The notes under the pieces were generated by a model that saw nothing but the letters and a program-made list of their open reading frames with translations, did not search any database and was not told the DNA's origin. Of a stretch of DNA of 12,542 nt, positions 6,406 through 12,542 are shown piece by piece (position 1 is the first letter of the stretch; the number at the start of each line of letters is the position of its first letter). This DNA is from Halobacteriales archaeon QS_9_67_15 (GTDB taxonomy: Archaea; Halobacteriota; Halobacteria; Halobacteriales; Haloarculaceae). The translations under genes were made by a program, and so were the position numbers. The stretch lies in NCBI GenBank assembly GCA_003023165.1, contig PXSD01000169.1, positions 1 to 12,542 on the forward strand, in the 5' to 3' direction.

Positions 6406-7611
6406 ATGACCGAAGAAGAAAATAATTATATGACAAGTAAAAATACCAACCATAATTCATTCATCTCCCGCCGAAGACTATTAGGGACGACTCTTGCGGG
6501 AGGTCTTGGTATTACTGGGGTCGGATTAGTTACCGGGAAAGGTGTAAATAAAAAACAGGTTCCGATCACTCGGGATAATGATGGTGTTGCTCGTACTACT
6601 AAAATTCCGCGTGCAGTTTATGAACGCGACATGCATGTGAAAAATATGGCAGAGGTTATGTCAAACAGAAGGAAGAAAAATAAAAATATCGATTCTGTAA
6701 TGGTGACTGACTCAAAAGAAGAAAAAGACGGACACAAGATTACAAAATTGCAAATAAGTGTTCCGGAAAATGGAGACCCGTCTCAAGTCCCAGATTCAGT
6801 TCAGGGTGTTCCAATTGAGACGATCCCCCCACAGAATTTTAAAACTGGAGGCTGTTCCAATAACGGAACATATGACCCTGCTGAGGGTGGAGTGAAAATT
6901 GTGGGGCAAGATACAGTTGGTACCGGTTTTGGAAAAGTCATGGATATGACAAACGGGGAACCACGGTACTTAGCATGCGCGCATGTTGTGGAAGAAAAAG
7001 ACAACGTAAGTTGTGATACAGGTGAAAGTGGTAGCGCTAATGTGTTTCAGGGCGGGAACAAGATCGGGGAAGTTGCAAAAGGGTCTGTAGATGGCGACTG
7101 GGCAATGATAGAACAGACCGATGACGCAGATATTGAGGGGTTCGACAACGATATCAATTGGGTAGACCACGGTGGTCGAGACTTCGAAGAATTCTACACC
7201 GAATGGGGACTACGAGAGACAATGAAGAACAATGATACACTATATAAAAGTGGTCTTACTAGTGGATCCACTGACGGCACCATAGAATCTATTGACGCCG
7301 ATATTGAAGTATACTGTGGGAATCGAACTGTCGACAGTTCTGGGGATCCATACGGCGTAATCACTAGTGTTGATGCCGGTCCAGGTGACTCTGGATCTCC
7401 CGTTTTTACCAAGTACCCGGATGACCCAGATAACAAATTGTCTGCTGCAGGGCTCTGGACGAATTATGACGATGAGTCTGACTCATATGATTCTGGATGT
7501 TCAGCGGGTTGGACAAATTACACTCCTGAGAAAGTCTATGAACGAACTCTTTTTATTCCTAGTTACTACCATGATAATGAATACGACTTCCAGCCGTGGT
7601 TGTTATCTTAA
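6406..7611 (+). CDS. Tat-exported chymotrypsin-like serine protease
   Basis: This 401-residue protein begins with a twin-arginine signal: SRRRLLGTTLAGG (about 21-33) leads into a hydrophobic, glycine-rich stretch to about 44. It should be exported folded. A charged, Lys-rich region (about 45-145) looks like a propeptide or N-terminal domain. The protease domain follows, with the triad of the trypsin/chymotrypsin (S1) fold: His193 in ACAHVV, Asp231 in DGDWAMIE and Ser329 in GPGDSGSPVF. Five cysteines (150, 191, 203, 304, 365) could form disulfides outside the cell. An in-frame ATG at 6430 is an alternative start that still keeps the whole signal. The gene is very AT-rich (18 G+C in the 60 bases 6661-6720, against 41 in 10201-10260), unlike its neighbours, so recent acquisition is likely. 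It has its own promoter and no close cotranscribed neighbour upstream. The substrate is unknown. Confidence 0.85.
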   Translation: MTEEENNYMTSKNTNHNSFISRRRLLGTTLAGGLGITGVGLVTGKGVNKKQVPITRDNDGVARTTKIPRAVYERDMHVKNMAEVMSNRRKKNKNIDSVMVTDSKEEKDGHKITKLQISVPENGDPSQVPDSVQGVPIETIPPQNFKTGGCSNNGTYDPAEGGVKIVGQDTVGTGFGKVMDMTNGEPRYLACAHVVEEKDNVSCDTGESGSANVFQGGNKIGEVAKGSVDGDWAMIEQTDDADIEGFDNDINWVDHGGRDFEEFYTEWGLRETMKNNDTLYKSGLTSGSTDGTIESIDADIEVYCGNRTVDSSGDPYGVITSVDAGPGDSGSPVFTKYPDDPDNKLSAAGLWTNYDDESDSYDSGCSAGWTNYTPEKVYERTLFIPSYYHDNEYDFQPWLLS

Positions 7612-7693
7612 AGGGAAAGTGAAGTGATAGATAAGTGGAATACATTCAAATAAAATATTTTCTAACCCAGCGAGAGTTCACAGAGTAAAAATA

Positions 7694-7792
7694 ATGGGCT
7701 ATGCAGGATTGAATTTATGGTTTTGTCGGGGTTGTGATGAAGAGAACGAAGTAGAGACGGGCAAAAAACATACAAGAGTTCTCCGAGATTAA
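7694..7792 (+). CDS. Possible 32-residue CxxC micro-ORF
   Basis: An ATG at 7694 opens a 32-residue frame beginning MGYAGLNLWFCRGCDEENE and ending in HTRVLRD, TAA at 7790-7792. It has one CxxC pair (CRGC) and a later His, which could bind a metal as half of a zinc site. It ends six bases before the next micro-ORF, on the same strand as the protease, so the two may form one unit. I do not recognise a family. AT-rich upstream DNA (7640-7693) could supply a promoter. It may be non-coding. Confidence 0.35.
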   Translation: MGYAGLNLWFCRGCDEENEVETGKKHTRVLRD

Positions 7793-7798
7793 CCATTT

Positions 7799-7912
7799 AT
7801 GGCTGATTTCGTCACCCCGTTTGTCGGACCGGATGTGGAAATAGTTGCGATGTTGGTCATACTTTTTGCCCTCTATTTCTCCAAACAACTGATTGATAGG
7901 ATCAGGGAATAA
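7799..7912 (+). CDS. Small single-helix membrane protein (37 residues)
   Basis: ATG 7799 to TAA 7910-7912 encodes 37 residues. An N-terminal MADFVTPFVGPDVE is followed by an uninterrupted hydrophobic helix IVAMLVILFALYF (about 15-27) and an amphipathic, charged tail SKQLIDRIRE. Short polar head, one membrane span and charged tail look like a genuine small membrane protein. Such proteins are common in haloarchaeal plasmids and proviruses, but I cannot name a family. It follows the CxxC micro-ORF by six bases. No Shine-Dalgarno sequence is visible, so coupling to the previous ORF or a leaderless start is possible. The antisense frame over the same DNA lacks comparable order. Confidence 0.55.
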   Translation: MADFVTPFVGPDVEIVAMLVILFALYFSKQLIDRIRE

Positions 7913-7950
7913 TAACAGTACCCCACCATTTTCAAGAGCAACGGATAGCT

Positions 7951-8034
7951 TACTTTGGTAAAGTACTTCAAATATATTTGAGCCAACACGCATGACCTCT
8001 CGTTAAGGGGGGCGCTCGCGGGTTAGCGCGCTAA
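7951..8034. repeat. Cluster of three dyads between convergent transcripts
   Basis: Three inverted repeats lie within 84 bases: TACTTT-GGT-AAAGTA (7951-7965), the perfect palindrome TCAAATATATTTGA (7968-7981), and the perfect palindrome TTAGCGCGCTAA (8023-8034). The last overlaps the stop of the minus-strand ATPase gene. The micro-ORFs end upstream on the plus strand, so a two-way terminator is the simplest reading. A recombination or protein-binding site is the alternative. The last dyad also marks the switch from AT-rich to GC-rich DNA. Confidence 0.45.
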
Positions 8035-8986
8035 GAAGTGATATCGAACTGTGCTTGTTCGTCGGATTCGTAAGAGCCGGCGATTGGCGGCACTGGGTTG
8101 AGCACATATGCGAGCTCGTCGGGTTCGCCATCGACGAGATCACAATAGAACTCTGCAGAGTATTCGGTCTCATCAGTCCCCACATCCTCGACGTGCTGTA
8201 CAATGATATGGTCGGCGTGTTCCCGAATCGGAGGGGCAATGTCGTATCAATCCTCACGATGGCCGATGATAAATAACCGCAAGTCGAGTTTTGACTTGAA
8301 GTCACCAGCGGGTAGAATTCGCTGTTGACCTCATAGCTATGGATCTGCGCGTTCGCCTGCGTACTCATCTCGTCGAGGACGGCAACCACATCCGAATGCT
8401 CCTCGTACAAGTGTTCAAGTTCCGACTTGGACTCAACGGTGTAGGTCCGTTCATTCAGTCCAAGTTCTTCCCACTCGAGTGTGGTCACATTCGTGGCGAG
8501 GATGGCGTCGGACTGGTCTCGGAGGTGTAGCCCGGCACCGACCAAGGCGGAGTTCGTCTTTCCGCCGTCGGTCATGCCGAGGAACACACCGAGGTAGCCT
8601 GGCCGGCGGAGCTCGCGCACCAACTGAGAGAATACTTGGCCGCTGGAGAAGTCCGACTCTCGACGAGTCAGCCCGGATAGCCAGGAGAGCACTGCGAGAT
8701 TCCCGTTGCGGACTGCCGCCGCTGCGACGGGCGACCCATGGGCGGCAATCAGATTCCGACAGTACTGGGTCTGTTCGAAGGTCGCCGGGAGATCGGCGTC
8801 ATGGTCCTCGTTGACTCGTAGAATCTCATCGTACCGTCGCTTGTAGTGGACGTAGCGGCGGAGCGCGCGGCCGTCAAGGAACGGCGCGAGCGGATACACG
8901 CGGTTGTTCTCAGTCAGCCGGCCCTCGGCCACTTCGCGGAACTCCGCAGCGCCGATACCGATCGAACTGCCCTCGTAGTCACTCAC
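8031..8986 (-). pseudogene. P-loop ATPase of mobile-element type, frameshift plus in-frame stop
   Basis: The gene starts at GTG 8986-8984 (MSDYEGSSIG). An excellent Shine-Dalgarno sequence, GAGGTGA, lies at 8996-8990, three bases before it. A helical N-terminal region of about 130 residues precedes a P-loop domain. Walker A is GMTDGGKT (137-144) and Walker B is VVAVLDE (200-206). After FYPLVTS (about 229) the frame loses sense. Another frame continues FKSKLDLRLFIIGHRED, meets TGA at 8249-8247, and resumes YDIAPPIREHADHIIVQHVED through to FDITS with TAG at 8033-8031. So a frameshift near 8295-8315 and one nonsense change disable it. The GHRED segment sits where a sensor motif is expected. The layout suggests a DNA-translocating or packaging ATPase of a plasmid or provirus, but the family is not certain. 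A frame running to 8003 is only the shifted continuation. Confidence 0.65.
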
Positions 8987-9194
8987 GGTTCACCTCGCTA
9001 CCAGGGTGCTGGCGGTTGCTCTCAGGCGGGCCATTGGTGTTCGCCGCTCTCCCAGCGGGTCGCTGGACTCCTGAATGTCGACGGCACCTAGTCGTTCGGC
9101 AGCTGCGCGTTCCTCATAGTCGTCGGCTTCCTCGCGGCTGGGGGTTCAGTCCGTCGAGCGTTTCGTCAAGGTCGACTTCGAGGTCGAAATCCAT
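8979..9194 (-). pseudogene. Small acidic partner ORF of the ATPase, frameshifted
   Basis: Read on the minus strand from ATG 9194-9192, the frame gives MDFDLEVDLDETLDGLN and then hits a stop. A neighbouring frame, reached by a one-base slip in the run CCCCC near 9143-9147, continues SREEADDYEERAAAERLGA and then VDIQESSDPLGE. A third frame ends NTNGPPESNRQHPGSEVNRE with TGA at 8981-8979, overlapping the ATPase GTG start as GTGAGTGA, a typical coupled junction. The acidic composition fits a haloarchaeal protein of about 70 residues transcribed just ahead of the ATPase. The first slip is clear; the second is less certain, because the middle frame can also run on to TGA 8992-8990. Function unknown. 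Confidence 0.5.
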
Positions 9195-9307
9195 CGGGTT
9201 CCGTGAATGGGTCGAGCGTTCGGTTTTCCTCGGCGGACGGATTGCGTTCCGGATAGGTTCACACGTGAACGCCCGGGTTGAAGGGGAGCGGGAGTGACGT
9301 TGGAGAC
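9195..9307. other. Non-coding right edge of the island
   Basis: No gene is supported here. The interrupted palindrome GTTCAC-AC-GTGAAC lies at 9257-9270, 38 bases before the hydrolase start, where an operator could sit. Part of it (9260-9270) is the inverted copy of 4872-4882. No clear TATA box for the hydrolase operon is visible. Confidence 0.4.
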
Positions 9308-10108
9308 ATGCCGCACGCGGACAATGACGGGGTGAAACTCGCCTACGAACTCGACGGACCAGCCGACGCGGAGGCGGTGACGTTCGTCGAGGGGCTGAGC
9401 TACGGGACGTGGATGTGGAACTGGCAACGCGAGGCGCTCGACGACTACCGGACGCTTGTCTGGGACAACCGGGGGACGGGGGACAGCGACGAGCCAGAGG
9501 GGCCGTACACCGTCGCCGACATGGCCGGCGACCTGGAGGCGGTCCTCGATGACGCCGGCGTCCAACGGACGCACCTCGTCGGCGCGAGCCTCGGCGGGAT
9601 GATCGCCCAGCAGTACGCGCTGGAGTGCGACCGCGTCGAGTCGCTCGCGCTCCTCTGTACGACGCCGGGCGGCGACGACGCCGTCCCGATCCCGAAGGAG
9701 ACCCAGGCCCGGATGCTGAACGTCCCCGAGGCGTACGGACCTGCCGAGACGATCCGCCACAAGATGCGCCCGGCGTTCACCGAGGAGTTCTGGGCGGACC
9801 ACCAGGAGTTACTCGACCAGATCGTCGACTGGCGGCTCGACACAGACCCCTCCGACCGCGCCTACGAGTGGCAGAGCGGAGCCGCCGTCGCGTTCGACGC
9901 GAGCGACCGTCTCGACGACCTCTCCGTCCCGACGCTGGTCTTCCACGGGACCGACGACCGCGTCCTCCCCGTCGAGAACGGGCGACTCCTCGCGGACCTG
10001 ATCCCCGACGCGAGGCTGGTCGAAGTCGACGGCGGCTCTCATCTCTTCTTCATCGAGCAAGCCGACCGTGTGAACGACGAGCTCCGGGAGTTCCTGAGCG
10101 ATGGCTGA
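9308..10108 (+). CDS. Alpha/beta-fold hydrolase
   Basis: This 266-residue protein has the full alpha/beta hydrolase layout. The nucleophile elbow is GASLGG (Ser94), the acid is Asp216 or Asp217 in FHGTDDRVLP, and the catalytic His is His245 in GGSHLFF. An early strand-loop near VEGLSYGTWMW (about 27-37) should form the oxyanion hole, and WDNRGTGDSDEPEG (about 52-65) is the usual conserved turn. Length and pattern resemble 3-oxoadipate enol-lactonase-like or ester hydrolases, but the substrate cannot be told. The ATG at 9308 is preferred because the homologous region begins there; a TTG at 9278 in the same frame would add ten residues without family support. The stop overlaps the next gene's start by eight bases, so the two are coupled and probably act on the same acyl or aromatic substrate. 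Confidence 0.85.
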   Translation: MPHADNDGVKLAYELDGPADAEAVTFVEGLSYGTWMWNWQREALDDYRTLVWDNRGTGDSDEPEGPYTVADMAGDLEAVLDDAGVQRTHLVGASLGGMIAQQYALECDRVESLALLCTTPGGDDAVPIPKETQARMLNVPEAYGPAETIRHKMRPAFTEEFWADHQELLDQIVDWRLDTDPSDRAYEWQSGAAVAFDASDRLDDLSVPTLVFHGTDDRVLPVENGRLLADLIPDARLVEVDGGSHLFFIEQADRVNDELREFLSDG

Positions 10109-11717
10109 CTCGCCGCAGAACTGGGTCGGCGACTGGAGCGGCAAGCGAGCCGCGCTCTCGACCGATAGAGTCGGACTCGTCGACGCCGCGACGGGTACCG
10201 AGTACACCTACGGCGACCTCGACGAGCGAGCGAACCGCTGTGCGCGCCTCCTCTCGGACCACGACGTGACGCTCGGCGGTGGCCAGTCCGCCGACACCGG
10301 GGGACCCATCGACGGCGGCGAGCCTGCCGAAGCGGGTGGCCGCGTCGCCGTCGTCTCGCGGAACCGACCGGAGTACGTCGACCTCTTCTTCGCGACGGCG
10401 AAGACGGGCGGCGTCCTCGCACCGCTCTCACACCGGCTTGCCCCGCCCGAACTGGCCGAACTGCTCGGCGACGTGGACCCCGAACTCCTCGTCGTCGAGG
10501 AGCCGTTCGCCGACCTCGTCGGCGACGCCATGGCCGCCGAGGAGCGGGACACCGACTGTGCGACGCTCTCGTTGGCGGTCGACGGCGAGTCGACGTGGGA
10601 CACTTACGCCGAGGCACTCCCCGACGAGGATGGTGCGTTCGACGGTCCGACTGTCGCCCCCGACGGCCCGCATCTGTTCCTCCACACCGGCGGGTCCACC
10701 GGGAGGCCGAAGGAGACGATTATCTCGCACGAGGGCATCGTCTGGAACTCGGTGAACACGATCACAGCGTGGGGACTGCGCGACGACGACGTGACGCCGA
10801 TGGTGTTCCCGATGTTCCACACCGGCGGCTGGAACGTCCTCACAGTCCCCCTGTTCCACATGGGCGGACAGGTCGTGATCGACCGCGAGTTCGACCCCGC
10901 TCAGATCCTCGACATCGTCGAGGACCGCTCGGCAAGCGTCCTCGTCGCGGTGCCCGCCGTCCTCCGGATGATGGTCGAACACGACCGCTGGAGCGACACC
11001 GACCTGTCCTCGCTCCGGTTCGTCAAGTCCGGTGGGGGACCCTGCCGCGAGTCGGTCATGGAAGCGTGGTGGGACCGTGGCGTCGCCCTCTCGCAGGGGT
11101 ACGGGCTCACCGAGTGTGGCCCGAACAACTTCGCGATGCCCGACGACTGGCCCCGCGAGAAGGCCCACACGGTCGGCGTCGCGAACATGCACGTCGACGC
11201 GCGCGTCGTGGACGACGGCGGGACGGAGCTACCGACGGGCGAGATCGGCGAACTCGAACTCCGGTCGCCACATGCCGGCGACGGCTACTGGCGGGCACCG
11301 GACGAGACCGCCGCGACCTTCGGCGAGTGGGTGTCGACGGGCGACCTTGCCCGCGTCGACGAGGACGGGTACGTCTCGATAGCAGGACGCAAGAAGAACC
11401 TGTTCGTCAGTGGCGGCGAGAACGTCTATCCCGCGGAGGTCGAGGACGCCATCGCCGACCATCCGAGTGTCTCCGACGTGGTCGTCGTCCCGGTCGCCGA
11501 CGAGCAGTGGGGGCAGGTCGGGAAAGCGGTCGTCGAACCCGCCGAGACCGACGAAACAGACGATGAGCCGCTGACGCTGACGGAACTGCGTAACTTCCTC
11601 GACGGTCGACTCGCGCGGTTCAAACATCCGCGACACCTCGCGTTCGTCGACCGGCTCCCCATGAGCGGGCCGTCGAAGATCGACCGCGATGCCGTCGAAG
11701 CCGAGTTCGGCGAGTGA
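10101..11717 (+). CDS. AMP-forming acyl-CoA ligase (acyl-adenylate synthetase)
   Basis: This 538-residue enzyme belongs to the ANL superfamily, which activates carboxylic acids with ATP to acyl-AMP and then makes the CoA thioester. Core motifs are the P-loop HTGGSTGRPKE (195-205), FPMFHTGGWN (236-245), YGLTECGPN (334-342), the hinge region TGDLARVDEDGYVSIAGRKKN (Asp415, Arg430), SGGENVYPAEVE (437-448), and the C-terminal catalytic lysine Lys526 in SGPSKIDRDA. A Glu follows the P-loop Lys where Gly is usual. A Gly-rich insert at about 58-80 looks like a haloarchaeal surface loop. It starts inside the hydrolase stop (ATGGCTGA at 10101-10108), so the pair is translated together. It resembles fatty-acyl or aryl-CoA ligases; MenE is a possible but weaker reading, since nothing else of menaquinone synthesis is here. 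No terminator is obvious after it. Confidence 0.88.
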   Translation: MADSPQNWVGDWSGKRAALSTDRVGLVDAATGTEYTYGDLDERANRCARLLSDHDVTLGGGQSADTGGPIDGGEPAEAGGRVAVVSRNRPEYVDLFFATAKTGGVLAPLSHRLAPPELAELLGDVDPELLVVEEPFADLVGDAMAAEERDTDCATLSLAVDGESTWDTYAEALPDEDGAFDGPTVAPDGPHLFLHTGGSTGRPKETIISHEGIVWNSVNTITAWGLRDDDVTPMVFPMFHTGGWNVLTVPLFHMGGQVVIDREFDPAQILDIVEDRSASVLVAVPAVLRMMVEHDRWSDTDLSSLRFVKSGGGPCRESVMEAWWDRGVALSQGYGLTECGPNNFAMPDDWPREKAHTVGVANMHVDARVVDDGGTELPTGEIGELELRSPHAGDGYWRAPDETAATFGEWVSTGDLARVDEDGYVSIAGRKKNLFVSGGENVYPAEVEDAIADHPSVSDVVVVPVADEQWGQVGKAVVEPAETDETDDEPLTLTELRNFLDGRLARFKHPRHLAFVDRLPMSGPSKIDRDAVEAEFGE

Positions 11718-11920
11718 ACCCGGTCGGCCGTCCTCCGCGGTCTCTATTCGGGGCACTTGTCTGCGCGGTCGCACCACCCGACGGCCGGATCGGAGCCGGC
11801 CCGTCCACGAACGAACCTGTCCGACTCGAATCTCGGAATCCCGTCACTGTAATAATCAGTGATACAATGTCTTTTCGAGTGAGACAGTATCTCTAAGTGT
11901 AACGGTGTTGACCACCCGGT

Positions 11921-12289
11921 ATGTCACACGCAACTGGTAACCGGTTGGCGGAATACGCCCTGAGTGAGATCAGTGACGAGCTCCGAACAGTTACCGTTCT
12001 CTACGAAGACGACTACGAGATTATCTATCTGCGGGACGACCTGCAGGAATCGTACGATCCGGACCTGTACAGACGCGTCGTCGATTCGTTCAGAGTCGAG
12101 ATGAGTGGCGAGCGGCATCTCGAAGACGAGTCGTCGGTTGGTTCAAAGCGAGCGACAATTCACTATCACGACAACGCCTACGTATTTCAGTTTCCGCACG
12201 ACGACTGTCACAGTATCCTCCTGAGTGTCGTCCCCAGTGTCGGATCGCAACTGCGGTCCTTTATCAACGCCTGTGAACAGCGTCTGTAG
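11921..12289 (+). CDS. Small hypothetical haloarchaeal protein (122 residues)
   Basis: This is a soluble, acidic protein. An N-terminal helix (RLAEYALSEISDEL) is followed by TVTVLYEDDYEIIYLRDDLQE, a helix around YRRVVDSFRVE, a strand pair ATIHYHDNAYVFQF, then HDDCHSILLSVVP and a C-terminal helix. The pattern recalls a family of uncharacterised haloarchaeal proteins with a similar YLRDD motif and a late HDD motif (possibly DUF7522, from memory and not verified). No catalytic motif or membrane span is seen. The 203-base spacer before it holds a short AT-rich run near 11845-11895 but no convincing TATA box. The gene is monocistronic as far as visible. Confidence 0.7.
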   Translation: MSHATGNRLAEYALSEISDELRTVTVLYEDDYEIIYLRDDLQESYDPDLYRRVVDSFRVEMSGERHLEDESSVGSKRATIHYHDNAYVFQFPHDDCHSILLSVVPSVGSQLRSFINACEQRL

Positions 12290-12402
12290 CGGGTACCGCC
12301 CTACAAGGAGCGACAGAGAAGCTGTTCGCTCACCACCGTCTCGGGAGGGGCTGTCGATTGCGACCGCGTCCATGCGAACTCGTGCCCACGAAGGTAGGAT
12401 CA

Positions 12403-12408
12403 TTTATG
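12403..12408 (+). promoter_or_regulatory. Possible TATA box for the last gene
   Basis: TTTATG sits about 43 bases before the ATG at 12449; the expected start site near 12432 would give a leader of about 17 bases. The same box is used at the protease gene. The spacer 12290-12448 shows nothing else. Confidence 0.35.
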
Positions 12409-12448
12409 TTCGTGAGGGAAGTCGTATAGACAATAGGGTGGCCTACGC

Positions 12449-12542
12449 ATGATCGACATCTCGATGGACATGGAGCAGTACGACTGCCCGTTCATCGACA
12501 CGACCGCGGACTACGGGGTGGCCTTCTCCGCGATCCACTGGG
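12449..12542 (+). CDS. N-terminus of a possible HTH regulator, cut by the window edge
   Basis: Only 31 codons are present, beginning MIDISMDMEQYDCPFIDTT and running to AFSAIHW. The MxQYDCPFIDTT phrase resembles, from memory, the start of haloarchaeal bacterio-opsin-activator-like regulators with a C-terminal HTH_10 domain, but the DNA-binding part lies outside the window. The ATG at 12449 is chosen because it precedes the phrase directly and follows a plausible TATA box. Another Met six codons on is a possible start. Confidence 0.5.
   Translation, partial: MIDISMDMEQYDCPFIDTTADYGVAFSAIHW

Noticed and set aside
7715..7993. Minus-strand frame of 92 residues over the micro-ORFs
   Set aside because: Not acidic, no start signal, no recognisable motif; the plus strand holds the better-ordered membrane helix.
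8247..8249. In-frame TGA read as selenocysteine or pyrrolysine-type recoding
   Set aside because: Haloarchaea are not known to use selenocysteine, TGA is not the pyrrolysine codon, and a separate frameshift in the same gene points to decay.
8055..8814. Plus-strand frames over the ATPase region
   Set aside because: They oppose the Walker-motif protein and its displaced C-terminal frame; composition is Arg/Ser-rich shadow.
10428..11192. Minus-strand frame of 254 residues opposite the acyl-CoA ligase
   Set aside because: Antisense to ANL motifs, with no domain of its own.

Overview
The window reads as chromosome of a halophilic archaeon (Halobacteria). The outer genes are GC-rich and encode acidic, Asp/Glu-rich proteins. 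Start regions have TATA-like boxes with short leaders. The gene content (archaeal-style GlpB/GlpC, bacterial-type PEP carboxylase, a Tat-exported protease) fits that group. The species cannot be named from the sequence.

Left part (1-4786): the 3' end of glpB and complete glpC, two subunits of the anaerobic-type membrane glycerol-3-phosphate dehydrogenase, joined by overlapping ATGA junctions through a possible 16-residue mini-ORF. Convergent to them on the minus strand is ppc (PEP carboxylase). All its catalytic motifs are present, but its 3' end carries an out-of-frame internal deletion, so the family's conserved C-terminal segment (49 residues ending KNTG) is left in another frame.

Middle part (about 4850-9300): an accessory island of lower GC content with decayed mobile or defence-type genes. 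In order it holds: a restriction-endonuclease-fold protein gene broken by a frameshift, with an operator-like dyad at its start; a 176-base, GC-rich, highly self-complementary block; a very AT-rich cassette with an intact Tat-exported chymotrypsin-like serine protease and two tandem micro-ORFs (32 and 37 residues, the second a one-helix membrane protein); a cluster of three dyads between convergent transcripts; and, on the minus strand, a P-loop ATPase pseudogene (frameshift plus in-frame TGA) preceded by a small frameshifted partner ORF. No integrase, tRNA, CRISPR array or full insertion sequence is visible.

Right part (9308-12542): host-like GC-rich DNA resumes with a two-gene operon (alpha/beta hydrolase and AMP-forming acyl-CoA ligase, 8-base overlap), a small hypothetical protein, and the first 31 codons of what may be a haloarchaeal HTH regulator.

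The best candidates for something undescribed are the AT-rich protease and microprotein cassette with its structured GC-rich neighbour, and the unusual state of ppc.
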